Assembly (NCBI GenBank): GCA_009823505.1 | Contig: VZQC01007982.1 | Span: 6,804,931 to 6,868,930 of the forward strand | Length of the DNA: 64,000 bases | Direction of reading: 5' to 3' | Origin: Rhizomys pruinosus | Lineage: Eukaryota; Chordata; Mammalia; Rodentia; Spalacidae | In this document: one piece after another, positions 63,495 to 64,000 of the stretch | Position numbering within the stretch: position 1 is the first letter of the stretch | How the letters are laid out: every line of letters begins with the position of its first letter | Program-made: the position numbers and the translations under genes | The notes under the pieces: model-generated | Told to the model about the DNA's origin: nothing | Seen by the model: only the letters and a program-made list of their open reading frames with translations | Database searches by the model: none

Positions 63495-63719
63495 TCAGGC
63501 TGGAGAGATGGCCTAGTGGTTAGGAGTGCTGACTGTTCTTGCAGAGGACCCAGGTTTGATCCCCAGCACCCACATGGAGGCTGAGAACTGTCTTTAACTC
63601 CAGTTCCAGGGGACTCTGACAACCTCTTCTGACCTCTGTGGCATTGCATGACATGGGTGCACAAACCTGAATGCAGACAGTATATTCATACATATAAAAA
63701 TAAATAAAAAAATTGAAAA
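63495..63719 (+). mobile_element. B2 SINE, short subfamily
   Basis: CAGGCTGGAGAGATGGCCTA to an A-rich tail. Perfect 13-bp target repeats ATAAATTGCTCAG at 63482-63494 and 63720-63732. Confidence 0.97.
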
Positions 63720-63770
63720 ATAAATTGCTCAGACTTGGGTATTGTGTCATAATAAACAGAAAACAGATAA

Positions 63771-63920
63771 AGCTAGGCCTGGTGGAATACACCTTTAATC
63801 CCAGCACTTGGGAGGCAGAGGCCAGTGGATCTCTGTGAGTTCAAGGCCAGCCTTGTCCACATATTGAGTTCTAGGCATCCAGGGCTACATATTAAGACCT
63901 TGTTACAAAACAAAACAAAA
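63771..63920 (+). mobile_element. B1 SINE
   Basis: AGCTAGGCCTGGTGGAATAC, GGGAGGCAGAGGCCAGTGGA, CCAGCCTTGTCCACATATTG and an (AAAAC)n tail. Confidence 0.93.
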
Positions 63921-64000
63921 CCCCCAAACAAGTAAATATATATTATGACTGATACCTAGCAGAATTTCTGGCTTAAATAGGTATTTTAAGAATTTTTTAA

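Noticed and set aside
10637..63719. tRNA genes at the many GGTTCGATCCC B boxes
   Set aside because: These are the tRNA-derived heads of B2, ID and B4 SINEs, embedded in SINE bodies with A-tails. None has a full cloverleaf ending at an acceptor stem.

Overview
The window is nuclear DNA from a muroid rodent. The evidence is the dense mix of rodent SINEs on both strands: B1 (7SL-derived), B2 (tRNA-derived, with recognisable Pol III A and B boxes), B3/B4-type elements and an ID-like fragment. There are also rodent-type L1 sequences and older mammal-wide repeats (MIR, MER5A-like, MaLR/MLT1-like, decayed L1). The abundant B2 copies share a 3' half (GACCTC, then GCATTGCATGACACGGGTGCA, then CATGCAGACAGTACATTCATACACAT) that does not match the mouse or rat B2 consensus as I remember it, so I would not call the species Mus or Rattus. 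A gerbil, spiny mouse or other muroid is possible, but I cannot settle it from the sequence.

I find no protein-coding exon, RNA gene or CpG-island promoter of a host gene that I can support. The window reads as intergenic or deep intronic DNA. The one credible coding frame belongs to a mobile element: a 5'-truncated L1 on the minus strand at the left edge. Its ORF2 frame is open for 661 codons and keeps the endonuclease SDH motif and the reverse-transcriptase motifs. Most other long reading frames are by-products of minisatellites, microsatellites or SINEs.

Layout: 0-2 kb, young L1 ORF2 (minus). 2.07-2.49 kb, a CpG-rich 25-bp minisatellite. 3-20 kb, unique DNA with scattered SINEs, an L1 3' end with a perfect 17-bp target duplication (11.1-11.5 kb), a MER5A relic (14.4 kb) and a stack of three SINEs at one repeated target site (17.9-18.5 kb). 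20-24.7 kb, one ancient plus-strand L1 shattered by later SINEs and by a 32-bp minisatellite. 24.7-37 kb, the largest unique tracts, with nested SINEs and ancient L1 on the minus strand. 37-47 kb, GC-richer unique DNA, a B2 head joined to an LTR-like tail, tandem B2 copies and a 216-bp local duplication. 47-57 kb, SINEs, LTR-like relics and an AT-rich inverted repeat. 57.05-59.19 kb, a 67-copy 32-bp minisatellite with higher-order structure. 59-64 kb, unique DNA with simple repeats and SINEs.

The most interesting material is the tandem-repeat architecture (especially the 57-kb array), repeated SINE insertion into the same short target, a B2 subfamily marked by a 17-bp internal duplication, and the still-open L1 ORF2.
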